NCBI RefSeq assembly: GCF_011007365.1
Contig: NZ_WFKM01000015.1
Span: 62,001-126,000, forward strand
Length of the DNA stretch: 64,000 nt
Reading direction: 5' to 3'
Origin: Sphingobacterium sp. xlx-96
GTDB lineage: Bacteria; Bacteroidota; Bacteroidia; Sphingobacteriales; Sphingobacteriaceae
Of the stretch, positions 52,015 to 61,242 are shown piece by piece; the stretch's first letter is position 1; the number at the start of each line of letters is the position of its first letter. Position numbers and translations under genes: made by a program. The notes under the pieces were generated by a model, which saw only the letters and a program-made list of their open reading frames with translations, searched no databases and was not told the DNA's origin.

Positions 52015-52838
52015 CAAATAAAAGTGAATTCATCAGTTTCGCTGATTTAGATGAAGTCATCTATTTACTGAAGAACATCTCTGACTTCGATCTTACAGGA
52101 TATTCCAAGTCTTCATTAAAACGAAGGGTAGAGCGCTTTCTCATGGTTGAAAAAATAGATTTACTCGATCTAAAAAATGCGATACTAAATGTCGACGGAT
52201 TTGAGAATTATTTCATACAGGAACTGGTCGTCAATGTAACGGAGATGTTCCGGGATCCCGATTTTTTCAAACAGTTAAAAATTAAGATATTCCCTTACTT
52301 AGAGACCTATCCGCAATTGAGGATATGGAGTGCAGGTTGTGCTACAGGCGAAGAAGCCTACTCTCTCACGATATTGCTGAAAGAAAATAATTTATTAGAT
52401 AGATCCTTTATATACGGAACCGATGTCAGTCTTAAAGCGTTGGACTTTGCCCGAAAAGGAGTTTACCCGTTAAAGAAAATCAAGTCATATACAGAGAACT
52501 ATAACAAATCAGGACTACCGTCAGAGTTTGCCTCTCACTACACAGCGATGTATGACGCAGCAATAATCAATAATGAATACCGAAATAAGGTGCTTTTTTC
52601 GACACATAACTTAGTGTCAGATAATGTCTTCAATGAGTTTCAACTGATCTTATGCCGTAATGTGATGATCTATTTTGATAAAGAACTACAGGAACGAACT
52701 TTAAATTTATTTTATCAATCATTAGCTCTTTTTGGTTTCTTGTGTTTGGGGACTAAAGAAAGTCTATATGGACATACCATAAAGAGTAAATTTAAAGTTA
52801 TTGATAACGCCTTAAATATTTACCAAAAAATTAGATGA
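52002..52838 (+). CDS. CheR-type methyltransferase
   Basis: A 278-residue SAM-dependent methyltransferase. The N-terminal helical domain has LTGYSKSSLKRRVERFLMVE; the SAM site is RIWSAGCATGEEAYSLTILL; the FSTHNLVSDNVFNEFQLILC segment leads to RNVMIYFDKELQERTL. It overlaps the kinase gene by 13 bp. No chemotaxis receptor is nearby, so the target may be the kinase or another non-flagellar receptor. Confidence 0.9.
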   Translation: MVRVANKSEFISFADLDEVIYLLKNISDFDLTGYSKSSLKRRVERFLMVEKIDLLDLKNAILNVDGFENYFIQELVVNVTEMFRDPDFFKQLKIKIFPYLETYPQLRIWSAGCATGEEAYSLTILLKENNLLDRSFIYGTDVSLKALDFARKGVYPLKKIKSYTENYNKSGLPSEFASHYTAMYDAAIINNEYRNKVLFSTHNLVSDNVFNEFQLILCRNVMIYFDKELQERTLNLFYQSLALFGFLCLGTKESLYGHTIKSKFKVIDNALNIYQKIR

Positions 52839-52881
52839 AATGATCATGATTTATTCGATCGAACAGAGGAATGAATAAATC

Positions 52882-53499
52882 ATGATCGTTTCATCGCAAA
52901 TGAAAAAGCAATTTAAATGGATGAAAAAAACTGCAGATAAAATAGTAATCATTGGAGGCTCAGCAGGTTCATTTACACTAATCACTGAAATACTGAAAAA
53001 ATTACCGCAACAGATAGACTATGCTTTGTGTATTGTAATTCATCGCAGTAGTACATTTAACACCAAAATCGAAACTAGTCTTTCAAAAAAACTGAACAGA
53101 CCTGTTGTATCTGTGACAGACAAAACGGAAATAAGAGACGGCTATATTTATTTTGCACCGGCAGGCTACCACCTACTTGTCGAGCCGGACCGAACATTTT
53201 CCCTGGACAGCTCAGAGCATGTTAACTTTTCAAAACCATCAATTGACGTTCTTCTTGAAACGAGCGCTCAAGTGTACCGAGAAAACTGTAAAGCTTTTTT
53301 ATTCTCTGGAGCCAATATAGATGGTGCCCGCGGCCTAAGTACCGTGGAATATTTTGGAGGAAAGACATTTATACAGGATCCAGATGAAGCCTTAATTAAT
53401 ACAATGCCTCTTTCTGGAATCCAAGAAGCTACCGCTGCTACTGTACTTAAAAATCAAGAAATAATACGTTACTTTTGCTACAATCTCTTTTTAACATGA
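52882..53499 (+). CDS. CheB-type methylesterase without receiver domain
   Basis: A 205-residue protein with the esterase catalytic set: Ser in IIGGSAGSFTLITEIL, His in CIVIHRSSTFNTKIE, Asp in FLFSGANIDGARGLS. The usual N-terminal REC domain is absent; the preceding hybrid kinases supply REC domains. The start may be the first ATG (52882) or the ATG at 52900. The next gene begins in the overlap ATGA at its stop. Confidence 0.88.
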   Translation: MIVSSQMKKQFKWMKKTADKIVIIGGSAGSFTLITEILKKLPQQIDYALCIVIHRSSTFNTKIETSLSKKLNRPVVSVTDKTEIRDGYIYFAPAGYHLLVEPDRTFSLDSSEHVNFSKPSIDVLLETSAQVYRENCKAFLFSGANIDGARGLSTVEYFGGKTFIQDPDEALINTMPLSGIQEATAATVLKNQEIIRYFCYNLFLT

Positions 53500-55118
53500 A
53501 AAATATCAACTTATTAATACTTGACGACAAAGAAGAGAACATCATAAGCCTGCAGGCTCTTTTATCCGATATTGAAAATATTAATATCATCTGCTCCACT
53601 GATCCGAATGAAGCACTCAAACTGTGCTGGAAAAACGATATATCTCTAGCTTTGGTAGATGTTCAAATGCCAGAAATAAACGGCTTTGAATTTGTTTCTT
53701 TACTCAAAGCCAATCCAAAGACAAGCCACATCATGGCAGTAATGGTTACAGCCATATCGAAAGAAGACAAATACCTGATCAAAGGTTTACAAAGTGGTGC
53801 TGTAGACTATCTTTACAAGCCCCTCAATCCCGAAATCACCATTGCTAAGGTAACCTCATTTATCAAACAGATACATATACAGGAAGAAATAATCCAAAAG
53901 AATATCGAACTTGAACATTCCAAGAAGGCACTGATACAAGCCAGTCAAGAAGCTGAACAAGCACGAAAATCTAAAGAAATATTTTTAGCGAATATGAGTC
54001 ACGAGATCCGTACCCCTATCAACGGTATCAAAGGAATAGTGCATATGTTGAAAAATGCCAACCTGAGTTTTGAGCAGCTAGATTGGGTCAACCGACTGGA
54101 GATTGCCTCGAATTCGTTATTACTTATTATCAATGATATTTTAGATATTTCAAAGATCGATTCGGGTATGATGAAGATCGAAATGGAGGACTTCCATCTC
54201 ACTAATCTACTTTTAGACCTCGGGCAGATGTTCAAAATCAAAGCATCGGACAAAAAGCTAGAGTTTGAGGTAAGACTCGATTCAGAATTACCAAAACATG
54301 TACATTTTGACTCCCTGCGACTCGAACAGATCATCAGTAATTTTGTATCCAACAGTTTAAAATTTACGGAGAGAGGAAAGATAACATTGTCAGTACAGAC
54401 TCTAGATGTTACGGATAATATTCATAAAATAAAGTTTTCAGTCCGTGATACCGGGATCGGCATAAAGCCCGGCTCAGTGGATAAGATATTTCTTGCATTT
54501 GAACAAGGTGATCACGGAATCACCAAAAAATTTGGTGGTACTGGTCTAGGATTAGCTATTGTAAAACGCCTTTCTGAACTTTTAAATGGTGAAGTGCATG
54601 CCCAAAGCGTGTACGGTGACGGATCCGAATTCTCATTCATTGTAGACATCAGAGAAGTTAAAGACAAGGTACAAATCAAAAGGGAAATTAACCTCCCCTA
54701 CTCTCAATTCCCTAAACTCGAAAGTTTTAACGTTTTGGTTGCCGAAGACAATGAATTAAACAGCTTTATGCTGGCACATATATTACAGAGTTGGGACTGC
54801 AATGTTACCGTCGTAAAGAATGGACGCTTGGCATTAGAAGCTTTGGAAAAAGACAACTTTGACTTGGTACTCATGGATACCCACATGCCAGTCATGAGCG
54901 GATTTGAAGCTATTAAAGAAATCAGGAGCAACGTCAACTCAACGCGAAGACAAACACCTATTATTACCATATCGGCATCCGTACTTGAGCATGAACAACA
55001 AGCAGCTTTTCAAGTAGGTGCTGATGAAGTTATCGGTAAACCTTTTGATCCTGCTGAGCTTTACAAAAAAATAACAAAAATATGCGAATCAGAGAAAGTC
55101 AACAAATTGACATTTTGA
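53496..55118 (+). CDS. hybrid response-regulator/histidine kinase
   Basis: About 540 residues from the ATG at 53496, which overlaps the CheB stop; an upstream TTG frame is not needed. An N-terminal REC domain with Asp55 (LVDVQMPEINGFE) leads to a coiled coil. HisKA has MSHEIRTPINGIKG with His169. An HATPase with NFVSNSLKFTERG and GGTGLGLAIVKRL, and a C-terminal REC with Asp461 (VLMDTHMPVMSGFEAI) follow. It is the last gene of the kinase-CheR-CheB operon. Confidence 0.9.
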   Translation: MKNINLLILDDKEENIISLQALLSDIENINIICSTDPNEALKLCWKNDISLALVDVQMPEINGFEFVSLLKANPKTSHIMAVMVTAISKEDKYLIKGLQSGAVDYLYKPLNPEITIAKVTSFIKQIHIQEEIIQKNIELEHSKKALIQASQEAEQARKSKEIFLANMSHEIRTPINGIKGIVHMLKNANLSFEQLDWVNRLEIASNSLLLIINDILDISKIDSGMMKIEMEDFHLTNLLLDLGQMFKIKASDKKLEFEVRLDSELPKHVHFDSLRLEQIISNFVSNSLKFTERGKITLSVQTLDVTDNIHKIKFSVRDTGIGIKPGSVDKIFLAFEQGDHGITKKFGGTGLGLAIVKRLSELLNGEVHAQSVYGDGSEFSFIVDIREVKDKVQIKREINLPYSQFPKLESFNVLVAEDNELNSFMLAHILQSWDCNVTVVKNGRLALEALEKDNFDLVLMDTHMPVMSGFEAIKEIRSNVNSTRRQTPIITISASVLEHEQQAAFQVGADEVIGKPFDPAELYKKITKICESEKVNKLTF

Positions 55119-55304
55119 GATTCAATTGCCCTCTAAGATTTTTATTTTTAGTACCTTTAGACGTTTTATTTAACAATTGAATAATGGCGTAAACAGTATT
55201 CACACCTGTTTTTAATTTGTTTATCGTTAACAACAATCCCGGTGTAACTTAACGCTATCGTACAGTAGAGTCTTTATAAGAATCTTAAACTTAATTACAT
55301 TTCA

Positions 55305-55838
55305 ATGAAAAAATTATTTTTTATCCCAGCCTTAGCTGCCGTTGTAACTCTAGCTGCTTGCGGAGGAAACAACACGAAGACAGAAAGTTCAACACAAAAC
55401 ACAACAGAAGAATCAACTTCGGAATCTCCTGCTGAAACGGTTCCCGGTATCGAAAATGTAGCGATCTCAAACAACTGGACTGTAGAAGGTAACGATCAAA
55501 TGAAATTTAACACGGAGCTGATCCGCGTAAAAGCAGGAGAACCTTTAGAGTTAACATTGAAAAATGTAGGTTCAATGCCAAAAGAATCAATGGGGCATAA
55601 CTTGGTGATTCTTAATCCTGGTGTTGATTTACCTACTTTTGGCGGTGAAGCGTCTGCCGCAGCTGATAACGAGTACATTCCTAAATCTTCACTATCATCC
55701 ATCGTAGCACATACCAAATTGCTTGGTCCAGGTGAACAAGATAAAATCACTGTAACTTTAGATAAGGGCGTATACACCTTTATCTGTAGTTTCCCGGGAC
55801 ACTACGGCGTAATGCAGGGAAAAATTGTTGCTGAATAA
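55305..55838 (+). CDS. azurin-like cupredoxin lipoprotein
   Basis: A 177-residue protein with a lipoprotein signal (PALAAVVTLAACGGNN), a Thr/Ser/Glu-rich linker and an azurin domain. Copper ligands are the His in SMGHNLVILNPG, then Cys, His and Met in FICSFPGHYGVMQGKIV. It should shuttle electrons in the periplasm, for example to a cytochrome oxidase or nitrite/peroxide reductase. A terminator follows. Confidence 0.93.
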   Translation: MKKLFFIPALAAVVTLAACGGNNTKTESSTQNTTEESTSESPAETVPGIENVAISNNWTVEGNDQMKFNTELIRVKAGEPLELTLKNVGSMPKESMGHNLVILNPGVDLPTFGGEASAAADNEYIPKSSLSSIVAHTKLLGPGEQDKITVTLDKGVYTFICSFPGHYGVMQGKIVAE

Positions 55839-55864
55839 TCGTAACGGATTTTTTTCGTTATACT

Positions 55865-55890
55865 AAAGGCACGACTCCGTGCCTTTTTTT
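55865..55890 (+). terminator. terminator after azurin
   Basis: AAAGGCACG pairs with CGTGCCTTT around ACTC, followed by TTTTT. Confidence 0.8.
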
Positions 55891-56034
55891 CTGAAAGTGT
55901 CTGTATTCAATGGCCATCAAGAACTTTTTTCATGCTATTATTCTTTCGCATTGGCATTCAAGAGCTCTCCCGATAACATCGGGATCGGTTTATGCCTACT
56001 GGTGATCCAAAAGAATCATGATTTTTTTTCTATC
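55887..56034. repeat. inverted copy of the 8618-8912 repeat
   Basis: Read on the minus strand it contains TCATGATTC, the CCCGATGTTATCGGG hairpin, AGCTCTTGAATGCCAATGCG and a closing GACACTTTCAG. This closely matches the second unit near 8770-8912. A short open frame across it is not a gene. Confidence 0.8.
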
Positions 56035-56179
56035 GTTATGGTTTTTCAACATCAAAGCAAATCGCTAAAAAGCGATAAAACCAAATAAACAGAAACTTTA
56101 AGAGGGATTTTTGAATCAATATTTTGGAATTACTTAGAGATAAGTCTTAACTTAGCCTCAAAATTTAAAACTCGCAATC

Positions 56180-57586
56180 ATGCAATACGACGTTATAGTT
56201 ATAGGCAGTGGTCCAGGTGGTTATGTAGCCGCTATCCGTTGCGCCCAATTAGGCTTAAAAACAGCGGTAATCGAAAAATACAGCACTTTTGGAGGCACAT
56301 GCCTTAATGTAGGCTGTATCCCTTCTAAAGCCCTATTGGACACATCAGAGCACTATCACAATGCTGCTCATGCCTTTGCTGATCACGGTATCAGTCTTAG
56401 CAGTCTTAAAATAGATGTTAAGAAAATGATCGATCGTAAGAACGATGTCATTGCCCAAAATACGGCAGGTATCACTTACTTATTTAAAAAGAACAAAGTA
56501 GACTCTTTCGAGGGAGTAGGTTCTTTCATCAATAAAAACACGATAAAAATCACTAAAAAAGACGGTACGACAGAAGAAATCACAGGTAAGAATGTAATCA
56601 TCGCGACAGGTTCCAAACCTACAGCGTTACCATTCCTCCCTATTGACAAACAGCGTATCATTACTTCTACAGAAGCATTAAACCTTACTGAAGTACCTAA
56701 ACACCTTATTGTTATTGGTGGTGGTGTAATCGGTCTGGAATTAGGATCAGTTTATGCACGCTTGGGTGCCAAAGTTTCTGTCATTGAGTATGCTAAATCT
56801 ATCATCAGCACAATGGATGGTGGTTTAGGAAAAGAACTCCAACGTGTACTTAAAAAATCTTTAGGCATGGAGTTTTTCTTAGGACACAAAGTAACCGGAG
56901 CTTCCGCTAAAGGCAAGAAAGTGACCGTTACCGCTGAAGACAGTAAAGGTCAAGCTGTTTCTTTTGAAGGAGATTACTGTATTGTATCTGTAGGCCGTAT
57001 CGCTTACACCAAAGATCTAGGCTTAGAAAATATTGGAATCACTCCAGAAGAGAGAGGCAACAAAATCACAGTCAATGAGCACTTGGAAACTTCGATCGAA
57101 GGAGTATATGCAATTGGTGATGTAGTAAAGGGTGCTATGTTGGCACACAAAGCGGAAGATGAAGGCATATATGTTGCAGAACGTATTGCAGGTCAAAAAC
57201 CGCATATCGACTACAACTTGATCCCGGGGGTCGTATATACATGGCCAGAGGTAGCATCTGTAGGACAGACTGAAGAGCAACTGAAAGAGGCAGGTAAAAA
57301 ATACAAATCAGGTTCCTTCTCATTCAAAGCTTCTGGCCGTGCTAAAGCTTCAGGAGATACCGATGGTTTTGTCAAAGTATTAGCTGATGCTGAAACAGAT
57401 GAGGTCTTGGGTATACATATGATCGGCCCACGGGCAGCAGATATGATTGCTGAGGCAGTAGTAGCCATGGAATACAGGGCTTCCGCAGAAGACATCGGCA
57501 GAATATGTCATGCACACCCGACATATACCGAAGCACTGAAAGAAGCAGCATTGGCCGCAACAGCAAATCGAGCTATTCACGCTTAG
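56180..57586 (+). CDS. lpdA: dihydrolipoyl dehydrogenase
   Basis: A 468-residue flavoprotein with FAD motif IGSGPGGYVAAIRCAQLG, redox disulphide GGTCLNVGCIPSKALLD, NAD motif VIGGGVIGLELGSVYARLG and the C-terminal His/Glu in HAHPTYTEALKEA. It is the E3 component for pyruvate, 2-oxoglutarate or branched-chain 2-oxoacid dehydrogenases. A second E3 gene lies at 58664; this one is of the common mitochondrial-like type (VGCIPSK). Confidence 0.95.
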   Translation: MQYDVIVIGSGPGGYVAAIRCAQLGLKTAVIEKYSTFGGTCLNVGCIPSKALLDTSEHYHNAAHAFADHGISLSSLKIDVKKMIDRKNDVIAQNTAGITYLFKKNKVDSFEGVGSFINKNTIKITKKDGTTEEITGKNVIIATGSKPTALPFLPIDKQRIITSTEALNLTEVPKHLIVIGGGVIGLELGSVYARLGAKVSVIEYAKSIISTMDGGLGKELQRVLKKSLGMEFFLGHKVTGASAKGKKVTVTAEDSKGQAVSFEGDYCIVSVGRIAYTKDLGLENIGITPEERGNKITVNEHLETSIEGVYAIGDVVKGAMLAHKAEDEGIYVAERIAGQKPHIDYNLIPGVVYTWPEVASVGQTEEQLKEAGKKYKSGSFSFKASGRAKASGDTDGFVKVLADAETDEVLGIHMIGPRAADMIAEAVVAMEYRASAEDIGRICHAHPTYTEALKEAALAATANRAIHA

Positions 57587-57590
57587 TATA

Positions 57591-57622
57591 AAAAAAGGCA
57601 AGATGTTCAGTCTTGCCTTTTT
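57591..57622 (+). terminator. terminator after lpdA
   Basis: AAAAGGCAAGA pairs with TCTTGCCTTTT around a 7-nt loop. Confidence 0.8.
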
Positions 57623-57652
57623 AGTTTTTACCTTTAACCTTTTAATTGTTCT

Positions 57653-58063
57653 ATGAATTTTCACACACGTAAATGGATAAAACCTGAAGACCTAAATCCA
57701 AATGGATCGCTATTCGGTGGCACGCTACTACGATGGATTGATGAAGAGGCGGTAATCTACGCTATTGTACAATTGGGAAATCCGCACGTAGTCACCAAAT
57801 ATATTTCTGAAATAAATTTTGTCAGTTCAGCCAAACAGGGCGATATTATAGAATTGGGTATCACCGCAACAGAATTCGGACGTACTTCGATTACAATGCG
57901 CTGCGAGGTTAGAAATAAGATAACTCGGAAAACAATACTTTCTATTGACAAACTAGTATTTGTCAATCTAGATGAAGACGGTACCCCGACTCCGCATGGC
58001 AAGACCGAGATAACCTATGCGTATATGAGTGTCGATAAATTCACCAAGGACGAGACTCCGTAA
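57653..58063 (+). CDS. acyl-CoA thioesterase, hotdog fold
   Basis: A 136-residue protein with the hotdog pattern NPNGSLFGGTLLRWIDEEAV (the Asp is a candidate active-site residue) and VTKYISEINFVSSAKQGD. It should hydrolyse acyl-CoA. It begins just after the terminator of lpdA and converges with the DUF3817-type gene. Confidence 0.88.
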   Translation: MNFHTRKWIKPEDLNPNGSLFGGTLLRWIDEEAVIYAIVQLGNPHVVTKYISEINFVSSAKQGDIIELGITATEFGRTSITMRCEVRNKITRKTILSIDKLVFVNLDEDGTPTPHGKTEITYAYMSVDKFTKDETP

Positions 58064-58089
58064 CGTCCTTGGCGAATTCGTATGAATTA

Positions 58090-58425
58090 TTAAGCCGCTT
58101 TAACTGTCTTTTTGAAGGATACAAGATCCTTCTTTACGTCACGCTCCACCCAGAAAGAAACAACAGGAATCAACGATAATACAAAGTATTTAATAACTCT
58201 GGTGAACTTCCAGCTATAACTTTGCCAACACGCCACCAAAAGAATAACGAACAATACGACCAAAAAACCATGGATGGAACCAGCTATGCGTACAGCACCA
58301 TTCCTGATGTCATCTGGCACATCCATAAGATGTGGCAAAACATACTTAATCGGCATCGCGATAAAGAATAAAATAATGGTGGAAATAGCCTCCCAAAGAG
58401 CAACTTGCTGAAAAATACGTAACAT
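58090..58425 (-). CDS. DUF3817-like membrane protein
   Basis: The 111-residue protein has three membrane helices and the family pattern WEAISTIILFFIAMPIKYVL, then IAGSIHGFLVVLFVILLVAC. The conserved GxxHG/F.V region is typical of the DUF3817 small integral membrane family. Function unknown. Confidence 0.75.
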   Translation of the reverse strand: MLRIFQQVALWEAISTIILFFIAMPIKYVLPHLMDVPDDIRNGAVRIAGSIHGFLVVLFVILLVACWQSYSWKFTRVIKYFVLSLIPVVSFWVERDVKKDLVSFKKTVKAA

Positions 58426-58663
58426 CGTGATAAATTATTTCAGGCAAAAATAAACCAAACTTTGACCTCTCAAAAATCATTTCATAGAATTGACTGCCCT
58501 TTGACAATCTATTTCATTGGATGTCATGTTTTTATTAATATATCCGATACAAATACCGATTGACGCAATTAATGCCTGTCACTTGTCTATTTAAAAACAG
58601 ATACTTTCAATAAAAAGATGTATTTTTGGGAGCAAATATGTTTAATATAAATACTAAAAATAT

Positions 58664-60052
58664 ATGAACTACGACATCATCGTGATTGGAAGTGGCCCAG
58701 GCGGTTACGTAGCAGCTATACGTGCAGCTCAACTAGGCTTTAAAACTGCCGTTGTAGAGCGTGAAGCTTTGGGTGGGATCTGCTTGAACTGGGGATGTAT
58801 ACCAACTAAAGCCTTATTAAAGAGTGCACAAGTTTTCGAATATTTAAACCATGCTGAAGAGTACGGAATTAAAGTACAAGGAGGTGAGGCTGATTTTGGC
58901 GCTATTGTAAAAAGAAGTCGCGGTGTAGCTGAAGGCATGAGTAAGGGCATCCAATTCTTAATGAAAAAGAATAAGATCGATGTTATATTAGGCGCTGCTA
59001 AAATCAAAAAAGGCGGTAAAATAGATGTAAAAGCAGCGGATGGAAGTACAAAAGAATATACTGCGAAACATACTATTCTAGCTACCGGTGCTCGTTCTAG
59101 AGAATTGCCAAACCTTCCACAAGATGGTAAAAAAATAATTGGTTACCGCCAAGCTATGAATCTACCTACTCAACCAAAATCTTTGGTAGTTGTTGGTTCA
59201 GGAGCTATCGGTGTAGAGTTTGCTTATTTTTATAACGCTATCGGCACGAAGGTAACTATCGTTGAGTTCATGGACAGAATTGTTCCAGTGGAAGATGAGG
59301 AGGTTTCTAAACAATTAGAAAAATCTCTAAAGAAAGCTGGTATTGAAATTCTAACAAAATCAGAGGTTGAATCTGTAGATACAAGTGGTGCTCTTTCTAA
59401 AGTTAGTATCAAAACAGCAAAGGGTACTGAAGTGATCGAAGCAGAAGTTGTTCTTTCGGCTGTAGGTATTATGCCAAATATCGAGAACTTAGGTCTTGAA
59501 GAGGTAGGCGTAAAAGTAGATAAAGGTCGTGTAGTTGTCGACGATTATTACAAAACAAACATAGATGGCGTATATGCTATAGGTGATATTGTAAAAGGTC
59601 AAGCTTTGGCACACGTAGCATCAGCAGAAGGTATAACCTGTGTTGAGAAAATCAAAGGACTACATGTTGAACCTATCGACTATAACAATATCCCTGGATG
59701 TACTTACTGCTCACCGGAGATTGCTTCAGTGGGGTATACTGAAAAGGCTGCCCGTGAAGCAGGTTATGAGGTTAAAGTTGGAAAATTCCCATTTTCAGCA
59801 TCAGGTAAGGCTTCTGCCGCAGGCGCAAAAGATGGTTTTGTAAAACTAGTTTTTGATGCAAAATATGGCGAGTTTTTGGGCGCTCACATGATTGGAGCAA
59901 ATGTAACAGAGATGATCGCAGAAGTTGTTGTAGCCCGTAAATTAGAGACTACAGGTCATGAAATGATTAAATCAGTACATCCACACCCGACGATGAGTGA
60001 AGCTATTATGGAAGCTGCTGCAGATGCATACGGCGAAGTAATCCACTTATAA
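58664..60052 (+). CDS. dihydrolipoyl dehydrogenase, second paralogue
   Basis: A 462-residue flavoprotein with IGSGPGGYVAAIRAAQLGFK, disulphide region LGGICLNWGCIPTKALL, NAD motif VVGSGAIGVEFAYFYNAIG and a C-terminal HPHPTMSEAIMEAA. The CLNWGCIPTK form marks a different E3 clade from the first copy at 56180. It may serve a different 2-oxoacid dehydrogenase complex. A promoter-like TATTTTTG is about 40 bp upstream. Confidence 0.93.
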   Translation: MNYDIIVIGSGPGGYVAAIRAAQLGFKTAVVEREALGGICLNWGCIPTKALLKSAQVFEYLNHAEEYGIKVQGGEADFGAIVKRSRGVAEGMSKGIQFLMKKNKIDVILGAAKIKKGGKIDVKAADGSTKEYTAKHTILATGARSRELPNLPQDGKKIIGYRQAMNLPTQPKSLVVVGSGAIGVEFAYFYNAIGTKVTIVEFMDRIVPVEDEEVSKQLEKSLKKAGIEILTKSEVESVDTSGALSKVSIKTAKGTEVIEAEVVLSAVGIMPNIENLGLEEVGVKVDKGRVVVDDYYKTNIDGVYAIGDIVKGQALAHVASAEGITCVEKIKGLHVEPIDYNNIPGCTYCSPEIASVGYTEKAAREAGYEVKVGKFPFSASGKASAAGAKDGFVKLVFDAKYGEFLGAHMIGANVTEMIAEVVVARKLETTGHEMIKSVHPHPTMSEAIMEAAADAYGEVIHL

Positions 60053-60065
60053 AAGGATATAGAAA

Positions 60066-60098
60066 ATAAAAAAAGCGGATTAAATCCGCTTTTTTTTA
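60066..60098. terminator. bidirectional terminator
   Basis: AAAAAAAGCGGATT pairs with AATCCGCTTTTTTT between the second lpd gene and the converging LacI-type gene. Confidence 0.85.
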
Positions 60099-61103
60099 TT
60101 TCAGCACTAATTTAGAAGAAAAGATTATCTCCTGAGGTTCAACCTTTTCTTTGCTTTCTAAAATTTCGAAAAGTATCTCAGCCGCCTTTTTCCCTTGCTC
60201 ATCGGGATACTGCTCTATACTAGCCAAAGGAGGGTTTTCCATATATTTCCACAGCGGATAATTCGCAAAACTAATAAAATGCATGTCCTGACCTACGATA
60301 ATCCCCTTACTTCTAGCGTACTTGATGACATCCAACGTCACAAAATCATTAAAAGAAACGATAGCAGAAGGCCGCTCAGGCAATACACACAGTTGCTCCA
60401 TAGCAGCATGATTCCCATGTTCGGTTAGGTCTGTGTGCACCACATACTTATCATTAAAATCGTAATCATGCTTTACTAACGCTTCCCTGAAAGAAGCTGT
60501 GCGTTCCGTCGCCGAAAGCAATGTTTCGGGGCCATTGATCAATGCAATATTCTTATGTCCGCGACTAATAAATGCCTCAATAGCTTCATCCATCCCCGTA
60601 GCCAGATTACAGTAAACTTTATGGACAGAGGTAGACTCTGGCACACAGTCAAAAAATACTACCGGTATATCCGAACTCTCTAAAACCTCTACAAAGCTCA
60701 AATCCGTTGTATTCTTCCCGAGGGACATCAATATACCATCAACACGGTGCTTTTTAAAAGTAGCGACAATTTTAGCCTCACGATCGGCATCATCCAATGA
60801 CTGCCCTAACAACACCGTGTACTTTCTATCTTCCGCAATCGCTTCTATAGCACTGATGGCGGAAGAAAAAAAAGGCTCAGATAATGCCGGTAAAATAACA
60901 CCTATCGTAAAAGTTTTGCGCTGTTTAAAAAAGATAGCTGTCTGGTTAGGTTCATAGTTCAACTCCTCTGCCATCTTTTTCACCCGCATTGTGGTGACCA
61001 GACCTATGCTTGGATGATCATTCAAAGCTCTCGATACTGTCGATGGTGAAATTTTTAATTTCCTCGCTATTTCCTTAATCGTTGCCGGTTTGTTCGATTT
61101 CAT
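60096..61103 (-). CDS. LacI-family transcriptional regulator
   Basis: A 335-residue protein: N-terminal HTH (ATIKEIARKLKISPSTVSRA), hinge, and a periplasmic-binding-protein-like sensor domain (FTIGVILPALSEPFFSSAIS, then SRGHKNIALINGPETL). It should repress or activate sugar-use genes on ligand binding. No sugar operon adjoins it; the SusCD locus is 25 kb away. Own promoter likely upstream of 61103. Confidence 0.92.
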   Translation of the reverse strand: MKSNKPATIKEIARKLKISPSTVSRALNDHPSIGLVTTMRVKKMAEELNYEPNQTAIFFKQRKTFTIGVILPALSEPFFSSAISAIEAIAEDRKYTVLLGQSLDDADREAKIVATFKKHRVDGILMSLGKNTTDLSFVEVLESSDIPVVFFDCVPESTSVHKVYCNLATGMDEAIEAFISRGHKNIALINGPETLLSATERTASFREALVKHDYDFNDKYVVHTDLTEHGNHAAMEQLCVLPERPSAIVSFNDFVTLDVIKYARSKGIIVGQDMHFISFANYPLWKYMENPPLASIEQYPDEQGKKAAEILFEILESKEKVEPQEIIFSSKLVLK

Positions 61104-61242
61104 AATGACACTGTTTTATTTACCCCCTCTAATCCAAACCTACACAAATTCGTGTTTACACGCAATATAATTGTACTGTAATATAAAACGAATTTTGTAG
61201 CTCTCCTCATCTATTTAGATTTTTTAGAGAGGAGCTATAACC

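Noticed and set aside
55879..56088. 69-residue ORF after azurin
   Set aside because: It reads through the inverted dispersed repeat; the same sequence is non-coding at 8618-8912.
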